Of a DNA stretch of 64,000 nt, positions 62,043 through 64,000 are shown piece after piece. Both the position numbers and the translations under genes were made by a program. The stretch lies in contig NZ_JANHAP010000004.1 in the NCBI RefSeq assembly GCF_024734385.1, positions 62,001 to 126,000 of the forward strand. Reading direction: 5' to 3'. The notes beneath the pieces are model-generated. The model had not been told where the DNA came from. It ran no database searches and saw only the letters and a program-made list of their open reading frames with translations. Position 1 is the stretch's first letter. Each line of letters opens with the position of its first letter. This DNA is from Dasania sp. GY-MA-18. Lineage in GTDB: Bacteria; Pseudomonadota; Gammaproteobacteria; Pseudomonadales; Dasaniaceae.

Positions 62043-63131
62043 ATGATTTTTAGCTTACCCGATGATTTAGACAGCGACACCTTAGCGGAGCTAATCACCG
62101 CCATTCATGAGAGCCTGGATGAGCTGGAGCCAGCCCTGGAGCATTTGGCTGCCCACCCCCAAGACGATGAGCAACTTAACGCGCTATTTAGAAACCTGCA
62201 TACGATTAAGGGCAACCTGCGTATGTGCATGCTCAGCCCTTTCAGCGACTATGTACACGGGCTAGAAGAAAGTGTTTCCGAAGTGCGTGAAGGGCGCCTG
62301 AGCTTTAACAAATTATTCACCGCAACCTACATACTCGCGCTAGATCAGCTGCGCTATCACCTAGATTTACTGCAACAGCAATCCGCCTGTGATACCGCTG
62401 CGCTAACCGCCATTGGAGAAAGATTTTTAGCCATTGCCCGCTGCGGGCATAGCCCTGCCGCCCAAGAATCCATACAACAATTATTTATGGAATTAGAAAC
62501 CGGCGATATAAACACCAGCCACCCGGCAATCTGCGCAACATTGGCCGACGACAGTGAGGCAAGCTTGCCGCAGCAGCAATTGCTTTTTTTCCGCGCTAGC
62601 GCCGAGCAACTGGCCTTAAAAATTAGCGGCAACCCTGCCCTGTATCAACAAATGGTAGAGCTGGCCGAAGCTGCGCTACCTCATCTTCCCAGCGATATTG
62701 ATAGCCAACAGCTAGTGGCAGCCATTTATATGCATGACTTAGGCATGGACACTGCCGCCGGCGAACAAGCGCAAGCCCTAGACCAGCACCCATACACCGC
62801 TTATCACTATTTGCTTAAACAACAAGGCTGGCAGTTGGCTGCCGAACTATGCCTGCAACATCACGAAAAATGGGATGGCAGCGGCTACCCGCAACAGCTA
62901 CAAAAAAAGAATATTCACATGGGGGCTCAGCTTATCGCCGCCCTAGACTATTTTTTTGCACAACAGGCGCTATATCCACACTTAGCCTGCGCACAAGCCA
63001 GCATCAATGCTTTAATCGCCTGTAACCGAGAGCTAGGTTTGAGCTTTTCACTAGCCGTAATCCACGCCCTCAACCTAGCCGTAAAACAGGTTTATCTTAG
63101 CCATAAAATCCCCCCGCTAAGCGCGGCATAA
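62043..63131 (+). CDS. Hpt domain fused to degenerate HD-GYP domain
   Basis: 362 aa, cytoplasmic. Residues about 10-115 form a histidine phosphotransfer domain with phospho-His53 in FRNLHTIKGNLRM, as in CheA. Residues about 215-345 resemble HD-GYP: YMHDLGMD at about 232 and QHHEKWDGSGYPQQL at about 278, then AQLIAALDYFFA. The HDIGK Lys and the last Asp (ADVYDA) are replaced, so c-di-GMP hydrolysis may be impaired. It probably links a phosphorelay to a nucleotide-responsive output. Confidence 0.83.
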   Translation: MIFSLPDDLDSDTLAELITAIHESLDELEPALEHLAAHPQDDEQLNALFRNLHTIKGNLRMCMLSPFSDYVHGLEESVSEVREGRLSFNKLFTATYILALDQLRYHLDLLQQQSACDTAALTAIGERFLAIARCGHSPAAQESIQQLFMELETGDINTSHPAICATLADDSEASLPQQQLLFFRASAEQLALKISGNPALYQQMVELAEAALPHLPSDIDSQQLVAAIYMHDLGMDTAAGEQAQALDQHPYTAYHYLLKQQGWQLAAELCLQHHEKWDGSGYPQQLQKKNIHMGAQLIAALDYFFAQQALYPHLACAQASINALIACNRELGLSFSLAVIHALNLAVKQVYLSHKIPPLSAA

Positions 63132-63269
63132 GCACAGCCCCGCTCAACAGACTTTGTGCTATAAAACCTCGCAATTGCAGCTATACTTTAGACTTCTATA
63201 GTTATACACAGCTCATAACAACCAGCATAATCACTACTGTCGCCAATGGCGACAACCTTGGACTATTTG

Positions 63270-63815
63270 ATGATAAAAACGATAAGCACCAGCCTACTAC
63301 TGTGCCTGCTCGCGGCCTGCCAAAGCAGCCCTGTGGCCACAGACTATGATACCAGCACCGACTTTAGCCACTATCGCTATTATCAATTAACACCCAGCAA
63401 AGCCGATGAAAACGCGTTAATGCAAAAACGCTTACAAGCTGCCATAGAGAAGCACATCTCACTGACCGGGCTGCAAAAATCCCAGCAACAACAAGATCAC
63501 ACCTTATTAGTCAGCCCACTACTGCGCTCCCAGCAACGCACTCAGGAGCCCAATTCCAGAGGCGGCATAGGACTAGGTAGCGGCGGTGGCGGCTCATTTT
63601 TTGGGGTTTCACTTAGCGTGCCGCTAAGCAGTGAAACCCTGGTCAATGATGTCAGCATTAGCGTCACCTTATTGGATGCCCAAACCAGCAAAGTGGTATG
63701 GCAGGGCAATTATGCCTTTACCGTCGATGCCGATGACCCCGCCGCTGCTGATGAAATGGTAGACAAAGCTGTCACTGATATTCTGGCCTCCTACCCCCCT
63801 AAACCTAGCGACTAA
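63270..63815 (+). CDS. DUF4136 lipoprotein
   Basis: 181 aa from ATG 63270, chosen because it gives a lipoprotein signal with lipobox LAAC (about residue 17); ATG 63246 is upstream in frame. DFSHYRYYQL at the start of the mature part, a Gly-rich GIGLGSGGGGSFFGVSLSVP centre, and VSISVTLLDAQTSKVVWQGN with ADEMVDKAVTDILASYPP near the end match DUF4136. Outer-membrane or periplasmic lipoprotein of unknown function, common in gammaproteobacteria. Confidence 0.88.
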   Translation: MIKTISTSLLLCLLAACQSSPVATDYDTSTDFSHYRYYQLTPSKADENALMQKRLQAAIEKHISLTGLQKSQQQQDHTLLVSPLLRSQQRTQEPNSRGGIGLGSGGGGSFFGVSLSVPLSSETLVNDVSISVTLLDAQTSKVVWQGNYAFTVDADDPAAADEMVDKAVTDILASYPPKPSD

Positions 63816-63821
63816 GCCACT

Positions 63822-64000
63822 ATGAAGAAAGCTAAGCTTTACTGCTACTACCTCGTTAGCTTTTTATTGCTTAGCAACCTTAGCCTTGCCAATCTACCGC
63901 TAGAAAAAATTCGCATGCAATTGCGCTGGCACCATCAATTTCAATTTGCTGGTTACTATGCCGCTAAACAGCAAGGTTATTACCGACAGGCCGGCTTTGA
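63822..64000 (+). CDS. NMT1/THI5-like periplasmic binding protein (5' part, cut by window end)
   Basis: About 59 codons are visible before the window ends. Signal peptide (YCYYLVSFLLLSNLSLA) followed by IRMQLRWHHQFQFAGYYAAK with QQGYYRQAGF, the family opening of NMT1/THI5-like substrate-binding domains. In many marine gammaproteobacteria this domain is the sensor of a larger histidine kinase or GGDEF protein, and the full architecture cannot be seen here. Six bases after the DUF4136 stop. Confidence 0.75.
   Translation, partial: MKKAKLYCYYLVSFLLLSNLSLANLPLEKIRMQLRWHHQFQFAGYYAAKQQGYYRQAGF

Noticed and set aside
1-64000. tRNA, rRNA, CRISPR arrays, insertion sequences or prophage genes
   Set aside because: None was recognised; the only repeats found are those at 48.75-49.48 kb, which have no spacers of regular length and no transposase.

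Overview
The window reads as chromosomal DNA of a marine-type gammaproteobacterium, most likely of the Cellvibrionales (Saccharophagus/Teredinibacter-like) sphere. The clues are a fused BioH-BioC gene inside a bioB-bioF-bioHC-bioD operon, several TonB-dependent receptors, TPR-sulfotransferases, a TIGR02647 protein, a DUF3094 protein and a PEP-CTERM protein. This placement is inferred from gene content, not from a database search. I saw no rRNA, tRNA, CRISPR array, integrase, transposase or phage gene.

Layout. 1-3.5 kb: the 3' part of a TonB-dependent receptor followed closely by a membrane histidine kinase and a single-domain response regulator. 3.5-6.7 kb: a degraded membrane-protein tail, two small DNA-binding-type proteins, a Na+/alanine symporter and an orphan ECF sigma factor. 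6.9-11.4 kb and 35.5-39.8 kb: two paralogous pairs of TonB-dependent receptor plus TPR-sulfotransferase. 11.7-26.5 kb: a long minus-strand operon with a TolQ/ExbB, two TolR/ExbD and an AgmX/TonB-like transducer, three large periplasmic or lipoprotein TPR proteins, two small secreted proteins, a Tat-exported DUF1501-like protein, a LamG lipoprotein with two CxxCH motifs, and a secreted CxxCH protein with a DUF1588-like signature. 26.9-32.9 kb (+ strand, divergent): a HzsA-like lipoprotein with two CxxCH motifs, two outer-membrane barrels (one with an SH3 domain), a TlpA thioredoxin, a DUF4266 lipoprotein and a DUF3570 barrel, closed by a convergent ApbE flavinyltransferase. The 11.7-33.9 kb region is the most unusual part: it looks like a dedicated proton-driven envelope machine of Agl/Glt type joined to secreted cytochrome-c-like redox proteins.

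34-48.6 kb holds mostly housekeeping genes: fold-III ornithine decarboxylase, homocysteine methyltransferase, dimethylarginase, a cNMP/HDOD protein, a PEP-CTERM VWA-like protein, a voltage-gated cation channel, SthA, PdxH, a HYR-repeat protein and DUF3094. 48.75-49.48 kb is gene-free and carries two 233-bp direct repeats (about 94% identical). Each contains a unit bounded by 18-nt inverted arms. The four substitutions between copies in one arm all keep base pairing if G-U is allowed on the + strand, so I propose a repeated structured RNA.

49.6-64 kb: a SprA-related metalloprotease-like protein, a short flagellar-rod-C-terminus-like protein, the biotin operon, ComF, ModABC, SrkA kinase, a membrane-anchored unknown, a TrmB-like methyltransferase, an Hpt/HD-GYP-like fusion, a DUF4136 lipoprotein, and the start of an NMT1/THI5-type periplasmic binding protein cut by the window end.
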